DNA of 64,000 nucleotides from UBA7672 sp036733305 (GTDB lineage Bacteria > Pseudomonadota > Alphaproteobacteria > Caulobacterales > Hyphomonadaceae), in assembly GCA_036733305.1 (NCBI GenBank), contig DAINAT010000003.1, forward strand, positions 1 through 64,000, given 5' to 3'. This document shows, piece after piece, positions 17,916-26,010 of the stretch. Under the pieces are notes generated by a model. The model had not been told where the DNA came from, did no database searches, and was given only the letters and a program-made list of their open reading frames with translations. Position 1 is the stretch's first letter, and the number at the start of each line of letters is the position of its first letter. Made by a program: the position numbers and the translations under genes.

Positions 17916-18181
17916 TTTACTTCCTCAACATGCCCCAACCTCCCGCCTCAATCACAGGCCGAAGTTGTTAACAGGAGGTGGCTCGACGCCCGAAATATGA
18001 ATGTACCGCACTGTTTTAGAAACACTTTTTCGCATCGCAGCAAACCGTGCCGCATCGCACCCATTTGTATGCCAGATGCACAAAACTGCCTGAAAATGAA
18101 GGAAAACGCCGCCCGCTACGGACAAAGAGCTGCGAAGCAGACCCCTGTCCCGGCGACCCGGTCGTCAATTTTTCCGAAGAA

Positions 18182-18266
18182 TGGTGCCCAGAAGAGGACT
18201 CGAACCTCCACGGTGTTACCCGCTGCTACCTGAAAGCAGTGCGTCTACCAATTCCGCCATCTGGGC
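18182..18266 (-). tRNA. tRNA-Leu (anticodon CAG)
   Basis: The minus strand folds as an 85-nt class II tRNA. The acceptor GCCCAGA pairs with TCTGGGC, the anticodon arm CTGCT-TTCAGGT-AGCAG has anticodon CAG, a long variable arm is present, and the T arm contains GGTTCGAGTCC. Discriminator A and the 3' CCA are encoded. Confidence 0.97.
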
Positions 18267-18385
18267 AGATGACAAGGCGGGCGTGATACAGGGCACAGAG
18301 CCGGGATACAAGGGCCTGTCAGCCGCCCGCCCGGCTTATTTTGCCCCGCCTGATTCCGGGCCCGCCGCGCGCCTTCCGCAGCCCC

Positions 18386-18958
18386 CTACTGGAACCGCCA
18401 CACCACGCGCACGCCGATCTCGTCCATGCCCTGATTGCGGCCCTTGGCGAGGATCTGGCCGTGGCTCAGATGCTCGTAGATGCCCTGCACAGCCCACGTC
18501 TCCGAGACATCCCAGGTCAGCGCCAGCGAAGACCGGAACAGGTCCTTCGAGCCGAGCAGCACATGGTCCTCGGCAAATGCCGCCGCTTGCGGCGTGCCGT
18601 TCGCATACGGGTTGTTCACCGAGCCGTCGTGGATCACATAGCCAAAGCCCGGCTCCAGATGCCAGCTCGGCGCGAACTTCCAGTCCCACTCAAGCCCCAC
18701 GCCGCCATACGACGTGTTGCCGTCCGTGTTCACCGACGCCATCACATAGGGATGTGGAGAAGCAGCCCAGCCCAGCCAGTCGGGCGAGGCAAAGCGCACT
18801 TCGCCATTGATGTTCACGCCGGATTCCTTGTCCGCGTTCTTGCAGTCGCTGACGCAGATATTGTGCTTCATCACGCCCAGACGAACGCTGTCGATCTGAG
18901 CAGACGCTGCAGGCGCAGCGATCACAGCCGCAGCCAGAGCCAGAAATACGGTCTTCAT
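18386..18958 (-). CDS. pagL: Lipid A 3-O-deacylase, PagL-like
   Basis: This is a 190-residue outer-membrane beta-barrel acyl hydrolase that removes the 3-O-linked acyl chain of lipid A and so modulates surface LPS. A signal peptide (MKTVFLALAAAVIAAPAASA) is followed by barrel strands (GGVGLEWDWKFA, WHLEPGFGYVIHDG). The catalytic His-x-Ser appears in YEHLSHGQI, and a downstream acidic residue in GMDEIGVRV may complete the triad. It ends with the aromatic VVWRF. The start at 18958 is chosen because it opens the signal peptide. Confidence 0.85.
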   Translation of the reverse strand: MKTVFLALAAAVIAAPAASAQIDSVRLGVMKHNICVSDCKNADKESGVNINGEVRFASPDWLGWAASPHPYVMASVNTDGNTSYGGVGLEWDWKFAPSWHLEPGFGYVIHDGSVNNPYANGTPQAAAFAEDHVLLGSKDLFRSSLALTWDVSETWAVQGIYEHLSHGQILAKGRNQGMDEIGVRVVWRFQ

Positions 18959-19031
18959 CACAGCCTCCCAGACGGCGCCCGATCCGAGGCTAGAGCATAT
19001 TCCTCTGCAACAGGAAATGGCTCTCCACACG

Positions 19032-19430
19032 TCAACGCGAGGCCTGTTCCTGCCCCACCATCGCGCGCGTCAGCACCTGTCCCAGCTCTTCAGGGTCCAC
19101 CGGTTTGATCAGCGCCGCGAAGGGCTGGCAATCCGCAATCCGCGCCATGGTCACCGGATCATTGGCGCCCGTCACGAAGATGATCTGCACGTTGATCACC
19201 GCCGAAATCTCGGCCGCCGCGACCACGCCATCCCCGCCGCGTTCCAGTTGCACGTCCATCAGCACGATGTCCGGCTTCAGCGCGATCGCCAGGGTCACCG
19301 CGTTCGCCGCCGACGTCGCCGTCTCGCAAACCTCGAAGCCGCAAGCCTCGGTCCAGATCCGAAGGAATTCGATGATCAGGAACTGGTCGTCAACGATCAG
19401 AACCCGCCCCCTGGGCGTCACCGCATCCAT
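19032..19430 (-). CDS. Single-domain response regulator
   Basis: The 132-residue receiver has VLIVDDQFLI (acidic pair), phosphoacceptor Asp in IVLMDVQLERGGDG, Thr in IIFVTGAND and Lys in ALIKPVDP. The Gln-Leu-Glu loop after the Asp and the GGDG motif resemble free-standing receivers paired with HWE/HisKA_2 kinases in alphaproteobacteria. No kinase is adjacent, so its partner is elsewhere. It reads in the same direction as pagL, 73 bp apart. Confidence 0.88.
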   Translation of the reverse strand: MDAVTPRGRVLIVDDQFLIIEFLRIWTEACGFEVCETATSAANAVTLAIALKPDIVLMDVQLERGGDGVVAAAEISAVINVQIIFVTGANDPVTMARIADCQPFAALIKPVDPEELGQVLTRAMVGQEQASR

Positions 19431-19578
19431 GTTTGCCCCCGGACCCCGGCATCAAAACTCGATGCGAATGCAACGAGTTTACGCGAAATCCAGACTCAAT
19501 GCCAGCGTGACATGTAGCTGCTGCTTTGTTTTCAGAAAGGAAATCCGGGCTTTCCGGAGGGATATTGCCCGAAGCAAC

Positions 19579-19668
19579 TGGCGGTGAAGGTGGGATTCGA
19601 ACCCACGATACGGTTTCCCGTATACACGCTTTCCAAGCGTGCGCCTTCGACCACTCGGCCACCTCACC
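19579..19668 (-). tRNA. tRNA-Ser (anticodon GGA)
   Basis: This is a 90-nt class II tRNA on the minus strand. The acceptor GGTGAGG pairs with CTTCACC, the anticodon arm CACGC-TTGGAAA-GCGTG has anticodon GGA, the variable arm TACGGGAAACCGTA is long, and the T loop is GGTTCGAATCC. Discriminator G and the CCA tail are encoded. Confidence 0.97.
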
Positions 19669-19798
19669 AGCGCAGGAGGGCGCTTTTACATGGGCCTGCC
19701 TTAAGCGCAAGTTGCAGCTAAATTCAGCCACAGCCCGGCTTTTGACGTCCGCCCTCGGCCACCCCACATAGGGGGCTCAGAATTCAAAGGATGATCCC

Positions 19799-20449
<651 letters not shown>

Positions 20450-20646
20450 TCCAACCCCCGGTCCGCAGCGCCCAAGCGCAGCGGGCCGGGTCTGACGCAG
20501 CGGGCGCCGGTCAAATCCGCGTCACCCTTGCAACCGTCAGGCGAAACCGTAACGGCCGGTACTTTCGCGCCAACCACAATGCGCTAGCCTGAAACCGCCG
20601 TCCGCATTCTGACGAACATGCGCCGCGGCCGGATTGGGGAAACGCC

Positions 20647-21978
20647 GTGGGAACGACGATCGATCATCTGGAATCGCATCACCGCTACCGGGTGATACGC
20701 GGCTTCACCGACGCGACCGGCATTCGCATTCCCTTTGAAGCCACCGCCGTCATCCGCCGGATGGAACTCGATCCCGGCCTAACGCAGATCTTCATCGAGT
20801 GGGAACGCGAAGGCGCCAATGGCGAGATCACTCCGGAACGCCTGACCTTCGACATGCGCGCCACCGACGGGCCGCGCAACAACCACATGCGCGAGTATTT
20901 CGAGAAGGGCGAAGTGGTCCTGCCGCCCCACGAGCCGAAAGCCGCAAAGCCGGGGCTCGCCGATACTGCCAAGCTTGATCAGGCCAGATCTGATCAAACC
21001 AGATCCGATCAGGCCAAGTCCGATCCGACCTCAAAGCAGGACCATTCTCAGACCGTCAATTGCAGCTGCGGCCCGGCCTTCCATCGCTCGCTCTGGCCCA
21101 TCGCCCGCAACATCAGCGTCAATGCCTGCCTGCGCTGCGGTACGCTCGCCGTGACGAAGCAGATCGGCGATGATGGCCGCCATACGGGCGATGCGTGGAC
21201 GGCCTATATGCCCGTCGAAACGCCGAAAGCCGTCCTCGACTGGCTCAACCATTTCCCGCGCGTCGCCATCCACTATCCCGGCGCGCCGAACCGCTGGCCG
21301 ATGGCGGCCGAACTCGTGCGCTACCCGATGCTGTTCTATCCGGCAGACGCGCGGTCACGCGATGAAGCCAGCCTTGCCAAGCTCGAAGCCACGCTCGACG
21401 CCGCTCAATCACCCCTCACCCGCGCCAACCGCCAGTTCTCTGCCTGCGGCGACATCCCCAGACCGCCAGCAGACTTGCCCGCCGTGTTCGCTGACTTCCA
21501 CACCGTACAGGCCGCGCTGGACCTGCGCACCGCCAGCGACATCTCCACACTTCGCAACCACGCCCATCTGCGCAGCGCCTCCACCGAGATGGCCGCCTCC
21601 ATCCTGCTGGACCGTGCCAACGCCTATGATCTCATGATGGACTGGCTCTCCTCGCGCGACGACGATGCCTTCAGCGCCGGCATCGCCATGCTCCGCGACA
21701 GCCGCCCCCTCTTCACCGGCCCCGACGATCCCAAGCTCACACTTGAACTGATCGCCATCCTCAATGACCTGCCCACCGGCAAGCTCCAGGACGTCCCCGA
21801 GCGCATCGAAAGCTTCTACCACTTCGAAGCCCTCCTCGTCGCGATCGCAGACCTCGACGCCAACTGCATCAAGATGCAGGACAACCTCCGCGCCCTCCGC
21901 ATGAAGCTCGCCAAAAAAGACCCCACCCTCGTGGCTGCCATCGCCACAGTCCTCGACGAACTCAACACCCAACACTGA
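20647..21978 (+). CDS. Unrecognised 443-residue protein with a Cys pair motif
   Basis: I do not recognise this family. The start is a GTG preceded by a GGGGAAA ribosome site. Residues 1-95 form a possible beta domain (HHRYRVIRGFTD, RLTFDMRAT). Residues 110-130 are a charged repeat built on RSDQ. Then CSC and CLRC about 30 residues apart (NCSCGP ... NACLRCG) suggest a zinc-ribbon-like site. The C-terminal half is helical, with LDRANAYDLMMDWL and a long final helix. No signal or membrane segment is seen. It is monocistronic and followed by repeats. Confidence 0.75.
   Translation: MGTTIDHLESHHRYRVIRGFTDATGIRIPFEATAVIRRMELDPGLTQIFIEWEREGANGEITPERLTFDMRATDGPRNNHMREYFEKGEVVLPPHEPKAAKPGLADTAKLDQARSDQTRSDQAKSDPTSKQDHSQTVNCSCGPAFHRSLWPIARNISVNACLRCGTLAVTKQIGDDGRHTGDAWTAYMPVETPKAVLDWLNHFPRVAIHYPGAPNRWPMAAELVRYPMLFYPADARSRDEASLAKLEATLDAAQSPLTRANRQFSACGDIPRPPADLPAVFADFHTVQAALDLRTASDISTLRNHAHLRSASTEMAASILLDRANAYDLMMDWLSSRDDDAFSAGIAMLRDSRPLFTGPDDPKLTLELIAILNDLPTGKLQDVPERIESFYHFEALLVAIADLDANCIKMQDNLRALRMKLAKKDPTLVAAIATVLDELNTQH
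20977..21030 (+). repeat. 15-bp in-frame tandem repeat (about 3.6 units)
   Basis: Three units of the form GATCARRCCARRTCY (20977-20991, 20992-21006, 21007-21021) plus a 9-bp partial unit encode the RSDQ-type linker of the 443-residue protein. Because the unit is a multiple of three, copy-number change would keep the frame. Confidence 0.85.
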
Positions 21979-21992
21979 GCCCAGGCCCGTAG

Positions 21993-22011
21993 GGTGCATC
22001 ACAGATGCACC
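21993..22011. repeat. GGTGCATC-N3-GATGCACC palindrome, copy 1
   Basis: Two 8-bp arms flank ACA, preceded by the flank GTAGG (21989-21993). The same palindrome recurs at 22168-22186 and 22207-22225, so it is a small dispersed repeat, most likely REP-type. Confidence 0.8.
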
Positions 22012-22035
22012 ACGCCCACACACCACCCCCACCAT

Positions 22036-22065
22036 CGTCATTCCCGCGAAAGCGGGAACCCAGGA
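22036..22065. repeat. REP element, TTCCCGC-GAAA-GCGGGAA type
   Basis: CGTCATTCCCGCGAAAGCGG followed by GAACCCAGGAA matches the widespread proteobacterial REP consensus of a GAAA-looped hairpin followed by CCAG. Related copies are at 22101-22125 and 22721-22748. Confidence 0.85.
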
Positions 22066-22100
22066 ACTCCACCCACCACCGCGCATTCCTCGCCCCGCTC

Positions 22101-22125
22101 CTCCCGACGAAAGTCGGGACCCAGG
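22101..22125. repeat. REP-like element, CCCGAC-GAAA-GTCGGG
   Basis: A 6-bp stem with a GAAA loop is followed by ACCCAGG, a diverged copy of the REP at 22036 with compensating stem changes. The covariation indicates that the hairpin itself is maintained. Confidence 0.8.
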
Positions 22126-22163
22126 AGCGGCTCGTCCCGTTGTCCCAGACCAGCCCCAAACTC

Positions 22164-22228
22164 GTAGGGTGCATCAAAGATGCACCGTGGCATGCGCCGG
22201 CGGCGCGGTGCATCGTTGATGCACCCTA
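22164..22228. repeat. 65-bp compound palindrome made of two inverted GGTGCATC elements
   Basis: Two copies of GGTGCATC-N3-GATGCACC (22168-22186 and 22207-22225) face each other with outer flanks GTAGG and CCTAC. The whole block can fold as one cruciform or two small hairpins, a BIME-like arrangement. The centre is rich in CGCCGG/GGCGCG. Confidence 0.85.
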
Positions 22229-22613
22229 CAACGCCGAAATTGGGGGATAGAGCTGCACCGAAACTGTAGGACAGTTTCCGCACACCCCAAACAAACTCAG
22301 CGCGTTAGCGCAAAATTTTGAGGGATAGAGCGCCCCAGAATCTACGGCGCCCCGTGCCGGGGTATTCTACCCCGCATGACACGACACAAACACGCGCAAA
22401 CTGGATTAGGCACCCCGCAGCTTCCTCAGCTTTGGCTGACAGCTGTGCTGCGCGTATTTGCGATGCTCGTGCACCACGTCGCCTCAACCTTCCGGATGAA
22501 AGCGCGCCGTTGCTCGGTGAATGCCACACCGACCATGCCGCACAATCTGCCCGCAAGGACGACCGACACCCATCAGGAAACAAACGCTGCTCAGCAAAGC
22601 AGCCCCCCAATAG

Positions 22614-22662
22614 CCCTCATCCTGAGGAGCGCAGCAAAGCTGCGCGTCTCAAAGGACGAGGG
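22614..22662. repeat. Alphaproteobacterial CCTCATCCTGAGGAGC repeat
   Basis: CCCTCATCCTGAGGAGC, then a GCGCAGC-AAA-GCTGCGC hairpin (22629-22645), then GTCTCAAAGGACGAGGG. This matches the well-known long-stem repeat dispersed in many alphaproteobacterial genomes. The outer arms pair imperfectly. Confidence 0.8.
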
Positions 22663-22720
22663 CGTGCTCACTACCCTGAGCCACATCCCCACCTCTGGAA
22701 GCGTGAACTCCGTTCACGCG

Positions 22721-22748
22721 TTCCCCGCGAAGGCGGGGATCCAGTCCC
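22721..22748. repeat. REP-like element, CCCCGC-GAAG-GCGGGG
   Basis: A 6-bp stem with a GAAG loop is followed by ATCCAG, the third member of the REP set in this gap. It is directly preceded by the 8-bp hairpin at 22701-22719. Confidence 0.8.
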
Positions 22749-22825
22749 AGCAAAAAAGCGCGCAAAGCGCCCATCATCTGAACTCCCGCCTCCGCGAGAG
22801 ATGCGTCTTGGTCCAACACGCAAAC

Positions 22826-22852
22826 AAAAACGCGGCCGCCTAAGCGACCGCG
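22826..22852 (-). terminator. Terminator of the nitronate monooxygenase gene
   Basis: On the minus strand CGCGGTCGC and GCGGCCGCG pair (one G-T) around TTAG, followed by five T residues (complement of 22826-22830). It lies about 50 bp after the stop at 22900. Confidence 0.85.
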
Positions 22853-22899
22853 CTTGAAATCAAAACCCAACAACCCTGCTCAACAGCGGGATCGCGAGC

Positions 22900-23877
22900 C
22901 TATGCCCGCACGGCCCCGGCAAGCCGCTTCGAGATGATCTCGTCCGCCTCGCGCATGATCCGGTCGATCAGCTCTTTCACAGTCGGCACATCGCGGATCA
23001 GGCCGGCAACCATGCCGCAGCTCCACGCCCCAGCTTCCATATCACCATCGCGCATCACCTTCGGATAAACGCCGGCGACTTCGTTGATGATGTCCTCGAA
23101 CTTCACGCCCGCACCGAGCTGCTTCTCCTTCTCGATGATCTTGTCGACGCCAGCATTCTTGAGCACGCGCTCGGTATTGCGCAGCGGACGCATGATCAGG
23201 CGCGTGTCCAGCTCGCTCGCCTTCACCAGCGCATCCTTCACGTTCTGGTGCACCGGCGCTTCCTTCGTCGCAATGAAGCGCGTACCCATGTTCATGCCTT
23301 CAGCTCCAAGCGCCATCGCCGCCACCAGCGACCGCCCATCAGCCATGCCGCCCGAAGCCACGAACGGAATCTTCAGCTCCTCCGCCGCACGCGGCAGCAG
23401 GATGAAGTTTGGCACATCATCCTCGCCCGGATGCCCGCCGCACTCGAAGCCATCGACACTCACCGCATCACAACCAATGCTCTCGGCCTTCAGCGAGTGA
23501 CGCACCGACGTGCACTTGTGAATGACCTTCACGCCAGCCTGCTTGAAGAACGGCATCACCTGCGCCGGATTGTTGCCCGCCGTCTCGACGATCTTCACGC
23601 CCTCTTCGATGATCGTGCGCACAAAGCCCGGATAGTCCGGCGGCACCACGGCCGGCAGGAAGGTCAGGTTCACGCCGAACGGCTTGCTTGTCATCTCGCG
23701 GCAACGGCGGATCTCCGCGCGCAGGCCCTCCGGCGTCTTCTGCGTCAGACCCGTGATGATCCCAAGCCCACCCGCTTCCGACACCGCAGCCGCCATCTCG
23801 GCGAAACCGACATAATGCATGCCGCCCTGGATGATCGGATGCTCGATGCCGAACAGCTCGGTGATCCGCGTTTTCAT
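22900..23877 (-). CDS. Nitronate monooxygenase family FMN protein
   Basis: This 325-residue TIM-barrel flavoprotein of the 2-nitropropane dioxygenase/enoyl-reductase-II-like group oxidises alkyl nitronates using FMN. The N-terminal signature is IEHPIIQGGMHYVGFAEMAA. FMN-phosphate binding motifs are VDGFECGGHPGED, VASGGMADGRS and GAEGMNMGTRF. The ATG at 23877 follows GAGGAAAT. It is monocistronic with its own terminator. Many members of this family have other physiological roles, so the substrate is uncertain. Confidence 0.85.
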   Translation of the reverse strand: MKTRITELFGIEHPIIQGGMHYVGFAEMAAAVSEAGGLGIITGLTQKTPEGLRAEIRRCREMTSKPFGVNLTFLPAVVPPDYPGFVRTIIEEGVKIVETAGNNPAQVMPFFKQAGVKVIHKCTSVRHSLKAESIGCDAVSVDGFECGGHPGEDDVPNFILLPRAAEELKIPFVASGGMADGRSLVAAMALGAEGMNMGTRFIATKEAPVHQNVKDALVKASELDTRLIMRPLRNTERVLKNAGVDKIIEKEKQLGAGVKFEDIINEVAGVYPKVMRDGDMEAGAWSCGMVAGLIRDVPTVKELIDRIMREADEIISKRLAGAVRA

Positions 23878-23949
23878 GGCACATTTCCTCTCGATTGTTG
23901 GCCGCATCTGAACGGGCTCACCCAGACGACGTCAAGCCCAGTTGCGGCC

Positions 23950-24738
23950 TCAGCGCGTTCGATCCGCAAACGGACGCTCCGGCACATAGTAAACCCGCTT
24001 CGCAGGAACGCTCACCAGTTCCTTCTCGGGCCAGCGCAACGCCGTCAGCCTGCCCCCGAAACAGCAGCCCGTATCAAGGCACCAGGTATTGTTGATCGCC
24101 TGCACATCCGGCGCAGCCACATGCCCATAAACAATCGCCGGCTCACCATCATGCTCCAGCGCCCAGTTGCGCCGCACGGGAAAGCCGTACCCATCCGTCT
24201 CCCCTGTCGTCTCCCCATAGAGCGCGAACGACCGCACCTTGCCGTTGTTGAGGCCCAGCATGTCCTCTTTCAAACCCGCGTGCGCGACCACCAGCTTCCC
24301 ACCATCAAGCCAGAGATAAGGCGGCAGCGAGTCGATAAACGCCCGCGCCTTCGCCTTGAACGCCGGCGTCTCCGCCGCCATCTGATCCGCAGACGCCTGC
24401 AGACCGTGGTTCATCTTCACGTTCGCGCCGCTCAGCATGCGGCCGAACTTGTTGTCGTGATTTCCTTCGACGCAAAGGCCCGCGCCCGCCTCCATCATCG
24501 CCATGGCGATGCGCAACGTATCCGGCACACGCGGCCCGCGATCCACCAGATCGCCCACAAACACAAACGTCCGCCCCTCGGGCGGCGTCACACTCACGTC
24601 CTCGCCAGACCACGTGACGTCATACCCCAACTCCGCGAGCAGCTCCTCCAGCTCATCGCAGCAGCCATGCACATCGCCAACAATATCAAACGGCCCGCCC
24701 GGCTCCCGCCGGTCAAACGCCTGCCGCTTGCCAGGCAT
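23950..24738 (-). CDS. Metallophosphoesterase, PrpE/ApaH-like
   Basis: The 262-residue calcineurin-type phosphatase has all five metal motifs: GDVHGC, GDLVDRG, GNHD, VVAHAG and YGHV. Relatives are PrpE-type Ap4A hydrolases or Ser/Thr phosphatases and the phosphatase half of polynucleotide kinase-phosphatase. The substrate is not certain. Its start lies 3 bp after the acyl-CoA dehydrogenase stop, so the two genes are probably co-transcribed. Confidence 0.85.
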   Translation of the reverse strand: MPGKRQAFDRREPGGPFDIVGDVHGCCDELEELLAELGYDVTWSGEDVSVTPPEGRTFVFVGDLVDRGPRVPDTLRIAMAMMEAGAGLCVEGNHDNKFGRMLSGANVKMNHGLQASADQMAAETPAFKAKARAFIDSLPPYLWLDGGKLVVAHAGLKEDMLGLNNGKVRSFALYGETTGETDGYGFPVRRNWALEHDGEPAIVYGHVAAPDVQAINNTWCLDTGCCFGGRLTALRWPEKELVSVPAKRVYYVPERPFADRTR

Positions 24739-24741
24739 GAC

Positions 24742-25905
24742 TCAAAGCGTCCGCGCGATCAGAAGCTTCATGATCTCGTTGGTGCCGCCATAGATGCGCT
24801 GAATGCGCACGTCGCGGTACATGCGGCTGATCGGGTATTCGTCCATGAAGCCATAGCCGCCAAACAGTTGCAGGCATTTGTCGACGATCTTGCCCTCGAG
24901 TTCCGACAGCCAGTACTTCGCCATCGACGCCGTCGCCGCATCCAGCTTGCCCTGCAGATGCAGGCCAATGCAGTGGTTCACGAACACCCGCGCGACTGTC
25001 CCTTCGGTCTTGCACTCGGCCAGCACGAACTGGGTGTTCTGGAAATCGATGATGCGCTTCCCGAAAGCCTGACGTTGCTTCACGTAGTCGATCGTCAGCT
25101 CAAGCGCCTTCTCGATCGTCGCAATCGCCTGCACCGCAATGTTGAGCCGCTCCTGCGGCAGCTGACCCATCAGCTGGTAGAAGCCCTGGCCCTCCTCCGT
25201 GCCGAGCAGATTCTCCGCCGGGATCTTCACATCATTGAAGAACAGCTCGGACGTGTCCTGCGCGTCCTGCCCCATCTTCTTGAGATTGCGGCCGCGCTCG
25301 AAACCTTCGGCGCCATCCGTCTCAAGGAACACCAGCGAGACGCCCTTGGCGCCCTGCGTCGGATCGGTCTTGGCGACGACACAGATCAGGTTCGCCGTCT
25401 GCCCGTTGGTGATAAACGTCTTCGAGCCATTGATCACATAGCCATTGCCCGAACGCTTGGCCGTCGTCTTGATGCCCTGCAGGTCAGAGCCCGCGCCCGG
25501 CTCCGTCATCGCAATCGCGGAGACAAGCTCACCCGTCGCCATGCGCGGCAGCCAGCGCTTCTTCTGCTCTTCGGTGCCGTAGTGAATGATGTACGGCATC
25601 ACGATCGCATTGTGCAGCGAGGCGCCGAAGCCCTCGACGCCATTTGCTGCGAGCTGCTCCATGAACACGACCTCATGGCGGTAGTCCCCGCCCATGCCGC
25701 CGTATTCCTCGGGCGTCGAAAGTCCGAGCAGGCCGGCCGCGCCCGCCTCGTTCCACATCTCGCGATCAACGCACTTCTGCTTGCGCCATTTTTCCACGCG
25801 CTCGGTCGGCGCATGTTGCTGGAAAAACTTGCCAACCGAGTCCTCGAACATGCGGATGTCCTCATCCTGCATGAAGTCCGGCCGCTCGACATTCAAGGCA
25901 GACAT
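24742..25905 (-). CDS. Acyl-CoA dehydrogenase (387 residues)
   Basis: This FAD enzyme introduces the alpha-beta double bond of acyl-CoA in beta-oxidation. It has the family stretches AIAMTEPGAGSDLQGI, YVINGSKTFITNG, the helical C-terminal domain, QLFGGYGFMDEYP and the catalytic Glu in YGGTNEIMK. The length is standard. It is adjacent to the ligase gene upstream (26011) in the same direction. Chain-length preference cannot be deduced. Confidence 0.94.
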   Translation of the reverse strand: MSALNVERPDFMQDEDIRMFEDSVGKFFQQHAPTERVEKWRKQKCVDREMWNEAGAAGLLGLSTPEEYGGMGGDYRHEVVFMEQLAANGVEGFGASLHNAIVMPYIIHYGTEEQKKRWLPRMATGELVSAIAMTEPGAGSDLQGIKTTAKRSGNGYVINGSKTFITNGQTANLICVVAKTDPTQGAKGVSLVFLETDGAEGFERGRNLKKMGQDAQDTSELFFNDVKIPAENLLGTEEGQGFYQLMGQLPQERLNIAVQAIATIEKALELTIDYVKQRQAFGKRIIDFQNTQFVLAECKTEGTVARVFVNHCIGLHLQGKLDAATASMAKYWLSELEGKIVDKCLQLFGGYGFMDEYPISRMYRDVRIQRIYGGTNEIMKLLIARTL

Positions 25906-26010
25906 AGCCGCTCCGATAGCTGTAAAACCTGCGTTACGCGCACGGCATCCTGCACACCGCAGACGCCAAGTCCACGCGAACTTTCCGGAGCAGGCGCCTT
26001 CCCTCGCGTC

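Larger units (their letters stand above)
21979..22899. other. Gene-free 0.9-kb region dense in palindromic repeats
   Basis: I find no credible gene here. Short open frames on both strands lack ribosome sites and family signatures. The region holds at least five classes of palindromes listed separately, plus AAACTGT-AGG-ACAGTTT (22261-22277) and GCGTGAAC-TCC-GTTCACGC (22701-22719). It lies between a plus-strand and a minus-strand gene that converge on it, a typical landing zone for REP elements. Confidence 0.75.

Noticed and set aside
18182..19668. tRNA-associated integration of a mobile element
   Set aside because: Both tRNA genes are intact, and no integrase, direct repeat of the tRNA 3' end or foreign-looking gene block lies beside them.
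21989..22228. A possible CRISPR array
   Set aside because: The copies are palindromic, irregularly spaced and in opposite orientations, and no cas gene is present; REP elements explain them.
22318..22857. Open frames of 155-179 codons in the repeat-rich gap
   Set aside because: They run through REP hairpins and alphaproteobacterial repeats and have no coding signals.
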